In this document: in pieces, positions 1 to 9,706 of the stretch
Position numbering within the stretch: position 1 is the first letter of the stretch
Layout: every line of letters begins with the position of its first letter
NCBI GenBank assembly: GCA_023091665.1
Contig: JALJCQ010000012.1
Location: forward strand, 3,100,001 to 3,164,000
Reading direction: 5' to 3'
DNA from: Pythium myriotylum
Lineage: Eukaryota; Oomycota; Peronosporomycetes; Pythiales; Pythiaceae
DNA: 64,000 bases
Notes under the pieces: generated by a model
Database searches by the model: none
What the model was told of the DNA's origin: nothing
What the model saw: only the letters and a program-made list of their open reading frames with translations
Made by a program: the position numbers and the translations under genes

Positions 1-14
1 CTGATTCTGGTGGT

Positions 15-1148
15 ATGACTGCAGCAGAAGCTGCAGAGATCTTACAGTCTCGGCTTCATGGAGACGCTGCGGCAGAGCCAACATCCACAGATGTACCGTC
101 TGTGGCAGATTCAGCGCTTGAAGAACATAAGAATGACCAGAGCGCAGACACAAAACAAGAAAGAGTGAGTACCAACGGGGTGCTCCGAATCACGCTGCTC
201 GGTCTTCAAACACCAGATTTGGAACCACTACCTGACGTGAGCATTCCATCGCTACCGCCTTTGTCTCCGAGTCGAGATCCCCTAAGTTCCTTTCAATTGT
301 CTCCGCCACGCACTCCAGTCCGCCAAGATTCTTCGCGAAGTCGAACATTACTGGCCAGTCCCAGCCCGGAACGTCAATCGCGGGAATCTAGTCGTGAACG
401 CAGCCAGACTCCGCCGCTGTCACGCCATCCTCACCTGGACGACACTGCACTAACATTTCTGAAAGGAGAGGAGAAGGCGACACTGACACTAATCGCCCAC
501 GAGGCGCGTGCAGAGGCTCAAGAGTGGCTAAAAAAACGCAGTGGACAGAAGAAACTGTTGTCAGAGGCACGGGCCCAGTTGCAGGCGAGTCAGACGCATC
601 GACGGACACCCAGTGGCACGATAGTGATTCCAGAATCTGCTCCTCTTGTCACTGATGAACAACTGCTTGAGACGTACAAAGCTCTCGCTGCGAAACAATT
701 TGTGGACAAACACGTTGCCGATGCTGTCGCGGAGGCCCGCGTGGCGATTGAACACGAAAAGCGACTGATATTCAAGGACACGGGCGTCTTCCCGGGCGAG
801 ATTCCGTTTTTCGGCAAGACGAAGGATAGCTCGGTGGGTAGCAGCTCGGTGGCATCAGGAAAAGGCGAGCGCAAGGCTCGCCCCGCGAGTGGCTCGATGC
901 TGATGCTCTCCTCACGGTCGAATGAAGCGTGGGACCCCGGATACGATAGCGATCGAGCAACCCCATGGTGGTCAGAGCGTCATGGGACGAGCTTTGGAGA
1001 CGACGACAACCTCACGCTCGTTGGCAGCGGCACGGACCGAGATCTCGCCAACGCGACGTGGCTCACAACTTCGGACACGGATGTAGTGAACCCACTGGAG
1101 CGCGAGTCGTTCATCCATATTATCGAGAAGCGAAAGTCGCTGACATGA
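15..1148 (+). CDS. Unrecognised protein, probably the 3' part of a gene that begins before the window
   Basis: The frame is open from the window edge to a TGA at 1146-1148, so the ATG at 15 may be internal. The 377 visible residues are low-complexity and acidic at first, then Ser/Pro/Arg-rich (about residues 75-140), then a charged helical stretch rich in Ala, Glu and Lys (about 150-260) that could be a coiled coil, then a Ser/Gly-rich tail. No catalytic motif or known domain is visible. A GTGAGT at 165-170 followed by CAG at 214-216 could mark a small intron, but the frame also reads through it. The neighbouring gene is convergent. Function not assigned. Confidence 0.55.
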   Translation: MTAAEAAEILQSRLHGDAAAEPTSTDVPSVADSALEEHKNDQSADTKQERVSTNGVLRITLLGLQTPDLEPLPDVSIPSLPPLSPSRDPLSSFQLSPPRTPVRQDSSRSRTLLASPSPERQSRESSRERSQTPPLSRHPHLDDTALTFLKGEEKATLTLIAHEARAEAQEWLKKRSGQKKLLSEARAQLQASQTHRRTPSGTIVIPESAPLVTDEQLLETYKALAAKQFVDKHVADAVAEARVAIEHEKRLIFKDTGVFPGEIPFFGKTKDSSVGSSSVASGKGERKARPASGSMLMLSSRSNEAWDPGYDSDRATPWWSERHGTSFGDDDNLTLVGSGTDRDLANATWLTTSDTDVVNPLERESFIHIIEKRKSLT

Positions 1149-1511
1149 GCTTTGCTAGGATGTAATACTCAGTGCAGGTGTCCAATAATTGTCCTCAAAT
1201 TATCCAGGTGGTCGGCTAACATACTCAACTTCTAAATGTTTCTTCTTGCTGCGTCGTTGTTTCGTGTGTCCTCATGCATTCACAGCTCTGAATAGGTGGC
1301 AGGCCGTTGGTAGTAGGCTGAGCCTGGATACCCGTTCGCCGCGCCACGAGGTGGTCCTCGCATACCACCACGACCACTGAACGACATGGTATTCTGCGGC
1401 GCGGTCTGACCGGCGACTTGGACGAGGAACATGTGACCCGATGGACACGCGACGCGCCTATAGTCATCGACATTAGTCTATCGGAATTGTTTGTGAGAGC
1501 CTTGACAGAAC

Positions 1512-2762
1512 TTACATGTTGTACATATGCGGTAGCACACGCATCTGGATTTGGCACTGAGGACACCGCACGAGTGCACCGTGGGAACTTGCTCGGTAGG
1601 ATGTTGGCTGCGATGGTGATGGCGATGGCCCGAGGCCGTTGGCAGCGCCCGGCGGGACGTCTTCGGTTGGGCGCGGTTTGGCATCGCGCTCGGTCACGGC
1701 GCTGCCGCAGTCTCGGCAGAAGCGGTGGCCCAGACGCACACGCGGGTGGTCGCAGACCTTCTTCACCTGCATCTCCTCCATGGTCGCGCGGCAGGATGGA
1801 CATTTGTCTGCGTTCGACGCGTCCGATTTCTGGATATCTTTGAGGCAGCGCCAGTGGAAGCTGTGATGACAGGCGGTCGTGAAAATGGCGTGGCCGACGT
1901 CCATGGCGTCGAGGCAGATCGCGCACTCTTCTTCCTCCGGCACGATCGTGGCCTCGCGCACGACCGTGGCCGTCATCGTTGCAATCTGTGGCGTGCGTGC
2001 GGCGTCGCCGCCCACGGCAGCCGGTTTGATGTTGGCCATATCGAGGATCTCGAGCGCACGCTTCTCGGCGTCGACGATAAATACGTCCAGGTCCTTGGGT
2101 TTGGACATGGGCGTGGCCATGGCGGTCGCGACGCTCGCGTCGTCCATGCTGCGGCGTCTACGGATCGACGCGCGCTCGGGTCGCGGTCCAAAGTGCTTGC
2201 GCTCAAGCGCTCGGAGGTGGGTCGCTTTCTGGCGTTCTTCGAGCTCGCGCTGCTCCGCAAGGAGCTCGTCGAGCCGCTGCTGCTCGAGCATGCGCGCGAT
2301 GCGCTCCTCCTGCAGCGCAGCCTGCTGTCTCGCGCGCGCGCGCTCAATGTCTTCGAGGCGGCGGCGCTCCTGCATCATCTGCGTCTGGCCCTGGATGCAC
2401 CGGTCGCACACGCGCACGGGCTCGTTCGTGTAGCGCATCAGCATGGACGAAGGCATGATCTTGTGGTTGCGCGCGCAGCTGCCGCAGACCGCGTTGCCGC
2501 AGGACTAGCCATCACCAGCGCCACGTCAGTCTCTCTCTCTCTCGCTCGCTCTCTCTCGTTGCCTCCTATCACAAACAGCTCTTACCCGACAACGGTGCTT
2601 GCGGCGAAAGGCGTGGAACTTCTTGTCGCAGATGGCGCAGTCGGGCGCGGCCTCGTAGACCGCGTCCGTGACCGTGGGCATGGCGCCGTTGCTGCCCGCG
2701 CTGCCGTTGCTGGCGGCCGAGGCCAGAGACGGAGTGCCGCCGGCGGGGCGCATGGCCAACAT
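1512..2762 (-). CDS. FYVE and RING-H2 zinc-finger protein (two exons)
   Basis: Joining 2762-2586 to 2504-1512 across an 81-nt GT-AG intron (2505-2585) keeps the frame and completes a FYVE finger: CAICDKKFHAFRRKHRCR in exon 1 runs into SCGNAVCGSC in exon 2, and a further Cys pair (VCDRC) follows about 20 residues later. The R(K/H)HCR core is the phosphatidylinositol-3-phosphate binding patch in the FYVE family, so endosomal targeting is likely. A long Glu/Arg/Gln coiled coil follows, then a RING-H2 (CAIC...CHHSFHWRC...CPSC), which suggests ubiquitin-ligase activity. The C-terminus holds two more Cys pairs (CRDC and CPQC). About 389 aa. The start is uncertain: the frame is open to 3083, and I chose the ATG at 2762 because upstream sequence is low-complexity Arg/Ala/Pro. 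Confidence 0.75.
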
Positions 2763-3555
2763 GTCTCGGGCTCGTTCTCGGCGACGACGAGGCGCCAGAA
2801 GCCCGGCGACGGCGCGATCGAAAGCGCGCGAGGCGCTGGCGCTGGAGACGGCGGAGGCGCGCGCGCGGGGGCTCGCGCGGTCGGCGCGCGACGGGCGAGA
2901 GCGGCTCGGCGCGCTTGGTATGGGGAGGAGCCGACGTCTCGGTCCCGGCCCTTCCCGTGTTTTCCCATCAGCAGCAGCAGGGCCCGAATTTTCTCCTTCT
3001 CTGCGGCCAAAACGGGTGGGTGGGTTTAGTCGAGAAACGGGTTGCAAGCACAGAAACGGGTCGGTGGGTACCCCCAGCCCCACGACTAAACGGGTTCAAC
3101 GGACGACCGCCCAACAATACAGCGCTTTCAGTTCGTTCCGAAGACATGCCGTTACTTACAGTAAAACCCGCGGGTTTGAATGACGCAGAAAACAACCCGT
3201 GGCGGGTTTCTCCAACCCGTGGGTTTCGTGAACCCGTTGGACACAAAACCGGTCCCCCCCCCCTTCCCATGCGCGCCCCGGGTTTATCACATGAAGAGGG
3301 ATAAACCCAGTAAACCCCTCCAGCTGGAGCACAGTGATGGCCTTCCGCGGCGAGTGGATCGCCATCCGGCGTCGGAGCCCGCGTCGGTGACGACAAGGAG
3401 GAGGAATGACCCACCCGCTCGCGCAGCTGCGCGGCGCTCTCTGCCAGGCGGGGCGACATGACGCGCGCGCCCCTCGCAGGACTCAACATTCGTTGCCTCG
3501 CTTCTGTGGGTGTCAAATGAGATCGAAGACAGTAGTGTTCGTACGTGGAACTACA

Positions 3556-4230
3556 TCAGAACATGACTTCCTGGTCACTGTAGTTGCCGTCCGGGTCGTC
3601 GTCGTCGTCGTCGCCGCCTGGCACGAGGAAGCCCGACTCGTCCGGGTCCGGCTCGTTGTCGTTGGGCGCGCTGTCGTCACCTTGATTACGCCCCGTTTCT
3701 TCCAGGAGCTCGCGCGTCTCATCCTCGGGTAGCCCGAGCACGCGCCACATCTCCTTGCTCCGAAGATCCGACAGGAGCCCCTGCACGGCGTGGCTCTTGC
3801 CGAGCGTCTCGGTGCGGTCCACAAAGTCTTCAAAGTGGAGTCCCGGATAGAGATCGAAGGCCCACTGCTTGTACATCTTGATCAGCGACGCGAGCGCCTT
3901 GGCCTTCACACGCGCGCGCCGGTGAGCCACTTGTAACACACACATCTACACACGCGCGTACGCTACCTCCTGTCCGGCGACCGAGCCGCTCGTCTGGTAC
4001 GGAAAGGTCTGGTAGATCTTCTTGAAGCCGTCCTGCGAGAGCAGGTGCGACTCGGAGAGCAGGTTGCGCTTGCGCTTGGTCGGCGGCGGCGCCTTCTGCG
4101 GCGTGTCGCTGGTCGTCGCCTCGCCGCCGCCTTCTGCTTGGGAAGAACCGAGCGCGGGGTCCGTCGCGCCGCCGCGTCGCGCCGCGAACGCCGCGTCCTC
4201 GTCGTCGCCTTCCCAGCCGCGTGCCGCCAT
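3556..4230 (-). CDS. TIPIN: TIPIN/Csm3/Swi3-domain replication-fork protection protein (two exons)
   Basis: Exons 4230-3967 and 3903-3556 join in phase 0 across a 63-nt GT-AG intron to give about 203 aa. The joined product has the Swi3 domain pattern: KKIYQTFPYQTSG, then SLIKMYKQWAFDLYPGLHFEDFVDRTETLGK, given here only as landmarks FKKIYQTFP, QWAFDLYPG and FEDFVDR. In the family this domain binds Timeless/Tof1 to stabilise stalled replication forks in the nucleus. The N-terminus is acidic then basic (PPTKRKRN, a possible nuclear signal). The C-terminus is strongly acidic with a run of six Asp. An alternative, much shorter intron would break the domain. It is head-to-head with MIS12, starts about 190 bp apart. 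Confidence 0.75.
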
Positions 4231-4417
4231 TGTCGCCGTTGGTGTATTGGCGCCAAAAACTGCCCGTTGCCCCAACAGACCAACCCTCTGTCCCGGATGT
4301 AAGGTACACCACACCATATGAGTGAATTGTACCCCCCTTCCCTTGTCGGGGGAACTGGCCCCCCGTCACTACTTTGAAATCTCAAATAAATTGGCGCCGG
4401 AGGAGTGGTAAGCGACC

Positions 4418-5466
4418 ATGGCCCAAGCGACTCCCGGCATCCGCGGCTTCGTCGACGCGTTCCTCGTCGACTGTGAGTGGTGTCGGCTGAAAGCGCGCGA
4501 TCGCGCGCGTCGACTCATGTAGTTTTTGTGTCGGGAAACGTCTCGTAGTGAATGCGGCGGTCGCCGAAAGCGCGCGAGCGGTGACTGGCGACATTGAGAA
4601 TGCGCTGCACCAGGTGCGATTCTCGTCGCTGCGTGGACGAGATCCAGAGGGCGAGAAGGACAAGAAACTGATAAAAAGATTTTGTTTTGATTGCCGCAGA
4701 AGCTCGAGTCGTGTGGAGATAAGAAGAAACAGGCGAGACAGTTGAATGCTGTTGTGAAGGTAACCAGTAGTTCGACGGCTCGGTCACTCTCTAGCATTGA
4801 CACTGAGTGAGCTGCGTGGGGTTATTGTAGGGATCGAGCGCCTACATCAGCAAGGTGCAATCGACGTTCGAGAAGAACTTCGACAAGTTTGAGCTCTACG
4901 TGCGGCGGAACATTGTTATGATTCCGTCTGACGTCGCTGACCGCGTGGAAGAATTACACGCCAAGCGACTCGAAGTGACGACCACAAACACAAGCGAAAG
5001 CACGAACACGCCGACCCCTACGAAAGAAGACGACTCGCATCTATCGCCGCAGCAGCGCCGCGAGAAGCAGCTGGAAGATGAGCTCAGCGCCCTGCGGCTA
5101 CAGATCCGGCAGCTTGAAGAAGAGACACAGCAGATGAAACTCGAACAAGAGGCGCTCGAGGTCAAGGCGCAGCAATTCCAGCAAGTCACATCAAAACTCG
5201 ATTTCTTGGACCAGCTCGCAGCAACGACGATCTCGCCACTGAAACGAACGGTTGAGCACGTGGCAGCACTACAAGAGTCCATGAGCAAAATCGACGGCGT
5301 CCAGGAAGCCCTCGAGGAAGACACACGCACTTTCAAGCGTCAGAAGATGGAGACGCGAGACAGCTTCCGGAATCTCCGGCAGCGGTTCATGGCGCGGACC
5401 GCGACCGTCGCGTTCGCCTCGCTCGAGGACCTCAAGCAGCTCAACGCCACGCTCGGCGGCGCCTAA
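4418..5466 (+). CDS. MIS12: Kinetochore protein MIS12 (four exons)
   Basis: Four exons (4418-4472, 4549-4613, 4700-4759, 4831-5466) with GT-AG introns of 76, 86 and 71 nt keep one frame and give about 271 aa. The signature is in exon 4: STFEKNFDKFELYVRRNI followed by a VMIP motif, the family pattern in which a Phe-rich segment precedes an 'ELYV..NI..IP' block. The N-terminal helices (RGFVDAFLVD, IENALHQ, KLES) also fit. Most of the rest is coiled coil (about residues 120-230). Mis12 is a core subunit of the MIND/Mis12 complex that links centromeric chromatin to the Ndc80 complex. An upstream extra exon cannot be excluded, because a GTAAGC donor-like site lies just before the chosen ATG. Confidence 0.72.
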
Positions 5467-5834
5467 CTATCTATAAGAGCTCTCCGTGTGTATCTGTACC
5501 GTTTCTCTCGCCGACTAGCCTAACTGCAGAGTCTTCCTGCTGCCCCCGTGTTGCCATCTTGTAAAGACACGACTGCCCCATCAATCGTTGAGGATTCGTT
5601 GACTGCTTCCCTCTGCTCTCATTTCTGAGTCGCGCGAGGAGCTCCCGGGGGCATCGGTTACGAACGAAGTAGATTGATAGGTTAAGAACCGCCGCGCGCA
5701 AGTTGACCCCCGCTTGATGATCGTCTCGTCCGTCATTCGAGACAAGCTCCCGCGAGGTCGCCCGAGTGTGGAAGAGTCCCCGCGACGCGACGAAGGCTCC
5801 CATTACGCTCGCGCATAGAGAGTGAGCGCGCACC
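5467..5834. other. Intergenic region without a supported gene
   Basis: This 370-bp stretch separates MIS12 from the TOG/CAP-Gly gene. The short open frames in it are low quality and lie opposite each other. It probably holds the MIS12 3' UTR and the promoter of the next gene. I see no clear initiator motif. Confidence 0.4.
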
Positions 5835-5910
5835 ATGAGCAAGGTACGTGCTCGCGGCGTTCTGACGAGCAGCTCTGCGCTGGCCGCCGAGCAATCGACG
5901 ACTGAGAATT

Positions 5911-7473
5911 ATGACCTCGCTCTACCAGGATGCGCTGCTCTCGACGGTGACGCGCGAGATGGAGCGGATAGCCAAGCACTCGGACAACTGGGTCGAGCGC
6001 ATGGGCGCGCTCGGCGAGATCCGCAAGCAGTTTGAAACGCTCGAGCCGAGCGCCGCGAGCACGATCAATCCGGATGTCTGGAAAGTGCTCAAGCCGCTGC
6101 GGACCATGGTGCAAGACTTGCGGTCTCAGATCGTCAAGGAGGTCTGCTCGTTGCTCACGACAATGGCGAGTATCACGCGCGACGTGATGGTGCCGTTCGT
6201 GCGCGAGCTGCTGCCGATCCTGCTCGAGGTGCGCGGCTCGGGCAACAAAGTCTGCGGCACGTACTGCTCCGAGTGCCTCGACGCGCTTGTGGGCTACACG
6301 GTCGTCAAGGGCGCGACGCTCAAGCAGTATGTCGACATTCAGACCGAGAGCAAGAACAAACTGATCCGATTAAGCTGCATCACGGCGCTCAAGCTGACAG
6401 TGATCAACTGGAGCTCGGTACTCGACAAAATGGACGTGCAGCAGCTTGAGCGAGGGCTCAAGGCTGCGCTCGCAGACCCTTCATCGACCTGCAGAAGTAT
6501 GGCGTATGAAGTCTTTGCTGTCTTCCAGCAAAAGTTCCCGAAACGTGCGGCACTGCTCATGTCGCTCGTTGATTACAAGATCCAGAGGCGACTCGAGTCG
6601 CTCGTGTTGGGAGACTCTAGTTTGGTGAGTGGGAAACGAGACACGTTATCCTATCGGACAGCCTATACTGACATACTTGATGTTGTTGGTCAGTCTCAGA
6701 GGTATGCACCGGGCGATTTGCCACTAGCGACCCCACCGCCGATTCCCATTAAGAGACCGGCACCCAGTATCGCCGACTCGGCAAGTGTCGACGATAACGT
6801 CGGTCTCGGATCGGCAGAGCAGGCATCGACCATCAACTATGACGTTGGCGATCGCGTTTGCATTCCAGACAAAGAGCTCTTCGGATTCGTGCGGTTTATT
6901 GGCGATATCGAGGGTGTCAGAGGCGCATGGGTCGGCATCGAGCTGGACGAACCGCACGGAAAGAACGATGGCAGCGTCAAGGGAAAGTACTATTTCCGAT
7001 GCAAACCCAAACACGGCGTGTTTGCTCGACCACATCAAGTCTTCCTCACAATCACGGGATCCAAGCTGTTGGAGCAGGAAGGAAAGGGAGGCGAGAACGG
7101 CACGCCGAGCGAAGACGGCGTGGAAGCTGCGCTGAACCTCGAGCTCAGCTCGATGCAACTCAGTCCTGCCACGAGTGCTGGCGGAGCTGCGTCGGTGGTG
7201 GATGGCGTGGACGTTCCAGACGCGTCCGCGCTGCAGAACGTGCTCATCAAGGCGTCGGCTGCCCATCGCAAGTACCTCGTGCGGCTGCTGCAGCTCGTGC
7301 AGGCCGAGCTCTTAGACCACCAGCAGTTCGACAACTACATGTCAACTGCGAGTTCGGCCGACGCCGTGCAGTATCTGCAGCAGCTGCAGACCTCGGCCCA
7401 GGACAAGATCGTGCTCTCGGACGCGTTCATCCAGCACATGATCCAGGCCCAGCAGGCCGCGCGCGAGTCGTGA
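5911..7473 (+). CDS. CLASP-type TOG domain protein with a CAP-Gly domain
   Basis: Residues 1-230 are helical HEAT-like repeats matching the CLASP N-terminal TOG domain (LLSTVTREMERIAKHSDNWV..., VKEVCSLLTTMASI, ADPSSTCRSMAYEVF). A CAP-Gly domain follows at about residues 310-380 with GAWVGIELDEPHGKNDG and the downstream YYFRCKPKHGVF. CAP-Gly binds the EEY/F tail of tubulin or EB proteins and TOG binds tubulin, so this is a microtubule plus-end factor. The C-terminal third contains a helical segment. A likely GT-AG intron at 6625-6693 (69 nt, no stop, in frame) would remove 23 residues. A first exon at 5835-5843 (MSK) spliced over 5844-5928 is a plausible alternative start. TOG and CAP-Gly are usually on separate proteins in animals. 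Confidence 0.8.
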   Translation: MTSLYQDALLSTVTREMERIAKHSDNWVERMGALGEIRKQFETLEPSAASTINPDVWKVLKPLRTMVQDLRSQIVKEVCSLLTTMASITRDVMVPFVRELLPILLEVRGSGNKVCGTYCSECLDALVGYTVVKGATLKQYVDIQTESKNKLIRLSCITALKLTVINWSSVLDKMDVQQLERGLKAALADPSSTCRSMAYEVFAVFQQKFPKRAALLMSLVDYKIQRRLESLVLGDSSLVSGKRDTLSYRTAYTDILDVVGQSQRYAPGDLPLATPPPIPIKRPAPSIADSASVDDNVGLGSAEQASTINYDVGDRVCIPDKELFGFVRFIGDIEGVRGAWVGIELDEPHGKNDGSVKGKYYFRCKPKHGVFARPHQVFLTITGSKLLEQEGKGGENGTPSEDGVEAALNLELSSMQLSPATSAGGAASVVDGVDVPDASALQNVLIKASAAHRKYLVRLLQLVQAELLDHQQFDNYMSTASSADAVQYLQQLQTSAQDKIVLSDAFIQHMIQAQQAARES

Positions 7474-7921
7474 ACCTCCACGAACGCAACCAAACGAAAC
7501 CAAACGCAACGCAAACGCAAACCACATCCACAACCCGAAATCAAACGTGTACCAAAATGTTACGAGCCAGCGTCTCCCACGAAAGCCGCCACCATCCTGG
7601 GCGAATACAGCCAGTTTGCCAATGTCTCTCCGGGGAGACAGTCTCATCCTCACGTTCTCGACAGGCGAAATGGCTACAGTGTCCTGAATGCACGTGGTTC
7701 CCATCAAAATCCTAGTCTTACGTCCCAGAATCCTAATTTCAAGCTACAACCAGGCGCTTTTTGAATTCGGCCAAACCGGCTGTCGTGGACCGACTCTCTC
7801 TCTCTCTCGAGCGGAGCTCCTCGTCGTGCGTACGACAGGCGGGGTCCTCGCCTGTACATGGCAGAGAGATCATTCGACCTCTCGAGGTACACCGGCCGCT
7901 TTGTCTCCTGCTCGCTCCACC

Positions 7922-8944
7922 ATGATGCTGCGCCGCGTGTGGATGGCCGCGGCGCTCGTGCTGCTCGCGGCGCCGCGCGCGCTCGCCGAGCAAACGCGCG
8001 CGCTCGAGACGCGCGAGACGTACACGTTCGAAGGCCCCAAGGGCAAGAAGCTCGAAGGCGTGACGCTGCCGCAGATCCTCGCCGTGCTCGGGTATAAGGT
8101 CGGCGACGACGGCGTCGTGCGCGTGGACGCGACCGTGGACAAGTCGGCGAGCGACCAGGAGAAAGAGGCCAAGGCCATCGAAAAGGCCCAGCGCGCGGCG
8201 CAGAAGGCGGTCGACAAGGCCGCCAAGGCCGCCGAGAAGGCCAAGCGCGAGGAAGAAAAAGCCGCCGACAAGGCCGCGAAGAAAGCCGCCGATGACAAGA
8301 AAGCCGCCGAGAAAGAAGCGGCGAAGAACGGCACGGCGACCACAAACGGACCGATCAGCTTTGGCGACGCGGGCGACAGCAACCTCACGCCCGGATCCGT
8401 GCGTCCGGCCACGCTGAACCCGGGCTCGACAGCACCGCCGACGGCGCCTCCGACGACCACGCCGCCGGCTACGAGCGCGACGCCAGCCCAGTCGACGGCA
8501 GCACCGACGTCGGCACCGCCACCACCAGGCCCAACGTCGGCACCGCCAACACCGGGCTCTACATCAGCTGCCCCGACGTCCGCTCCAACGTCGGCAGTTC
8601 CTTCGTCAGCTCCGCCGTCTGGCGCACCAACATCTGCCCCAACGAGTGCTGCTCCGATCCCTGGCGCGACGACGGTGGCACCGGCCCCACAGCCCTCGTC
8701 GGCAGCTCCATCGCCGGCTCCGACTCCTGCTCCGACCCCCGAGCCGACGACTGTCGCTCCAACGCCCCAGCCGTCGACAGCTGCCCCAACGCCTGAACCG
8801 ACGACAGCTGCGCCCACGCCGGTGCCGACGACTCCGGCGCCCACAACAGCTGCGCCTACTCCGGCTCCGGCGAGTGCCGACACGTGTACAGCGGAGGAAA
8901 TGGCCGAGATCGCGGCTTTCAAGGCCTCGGCCCAGTACGCATAA
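7922..8944 (+). CDS. Secreted protein with Lys/Ala-rich coiled coil and mucin-like Thr/Pro/Ala tail
   Basis: The frame is open upstream, but the ATG pair at 7922 starts a convincing signal peptide (MMLRRVWMAAALVLLAAPRALA). After it come about 50 ordinary residues, then an Ala/Lys/Glu-rich helix (AAQKAVDKAAKAAEKAKREE region), then about 150 residues of TAAPTPAP-type repeats typical of O-glycosylated oomycete wall or mucin-like proteins, and a short ending with a single Cys (ADTCTAEEMAEI). A TCATTCG initiator-like motif lies at about 7870, roughly 50 bp before the ATG. The abrupt end may mean a missing C-terminal domain. Specific function unknown. Confidence 0.7.
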   Translation: MMLRRVWMAAALVLLAAPRALAEQTRALETRETYTFEGPKGKKLEGVTLPQILAVLGYKVGDDGVVRVDATVDKSASDQEKEAKAIEKAQRAAQKAVDKAAKAAEKAKREEEKAADKAAKKAADDKKAAEKEAAKNGTATTNGPISFGDAGDSNLTPGSVRPATLNPGSTAPPTAPPTTTPPATSATPAQSTAAPTSAPPPPGPTSAPPTPGSTSAAPTSAPTSAVPSSAPPSGAPTSAPTSAAPIPGATTVAPAPQPSSAAPSPAPTPAPTPEPTTVAPTPQPSTAAPTPEPTTAAPTPVPTTPAPTTAAPTPAPASADTCTAEEMAEIAAFKASAQYA

Positions 8945-9650
8945 GTGGCCGTCGGAGCGGAGAACGTCGTCGAGCAGTGTGAATACAAATTTTGTAGGTA
9001 TCTGTGAATGCAAAGCGATCTCATCGTTGTGGGCGTCCTGCTCCAAGTCGCACGTATCATGGAATGTGTTCGCAGGCTCACTCTGACGAGAGAATGCAAG
9101 TCGAAACTAACTAAACCCACTCGTGTTGACAAAGAAGCCCCCAACATGACGCCGTTCAGCAACTAGACCAAATCGATAAGCCATGGTAACTGGCGACTAA
9201 AGCAGAATCGCCAATCACCACCTGCCACACTGTCGTCGTATCGTCGATAAGAGCGAAATGGAGAGGGCTGGGCAGCGCCCTTGACAGCACGCGTCAGAGG
9301 TTCATATGGCGCGTCACATGGCAACCTCCATCTGGGGTGCAACTAGATCTAGTTGTCTCAAAGAAGAACGCCCAGCCGTTGCAGAGGCACATGTTGAAGT
9401 ACCATGCGATCTCATCTCGGCTCCTCGACCCATCCATCACCGCCCACGTGACGCCGCCCTGCTTTACACGGAAAGATCGACCAGTGTCACGTGGTCGCGG
9501 CCCACAGACCCGGGGCTGTCTCTCTGTGATCCGAAGCCTGAGTACGTACGTCGTTTCGTCCGCTGGTAGGTGAGATAGGAGACCGTCACGCCCCCATGCG
9601 CCGTGCCAAGTCCTTTGCAGTCTGAAGGCCGTGGACACCTTCCTACCTCC

Positions 9651-9657
9651 TCATTCC
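9651..9657 (+). promoter_or_regulatory. Oomycete initiator-like motif (TCATTCC)
   Basis: TCATTCC followed by a GC-rich leader lies 50 bp upstream of the ATG at 9707. It matches the core of the oomycete initiator (TCAYTYY). It is conserved in the copies at about 21.79 kb and 31.40 kb. Confidence 0.5.
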
Positions 9658-9706
9658 GCGATCCGCCTCGCCCCCCACAAGCCACTCCGCCACCGCTTCC
9701 GTAGCC

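Noticed and set aside
1725..3029. 434-aa plus-strand ORF
   Set aside because: Lies opposite the FYVE-RING gene, whose zinc ligands and splice sites are clear. The plus frame is Arg/Ala-rich without domain.
7870..9162. 430-aa minus-strand Gly/Ala/Val-rich ORF
   Set aside because: Shadow of the Thr/Pro/Ala mucin-like gene at 7,922-8,944.
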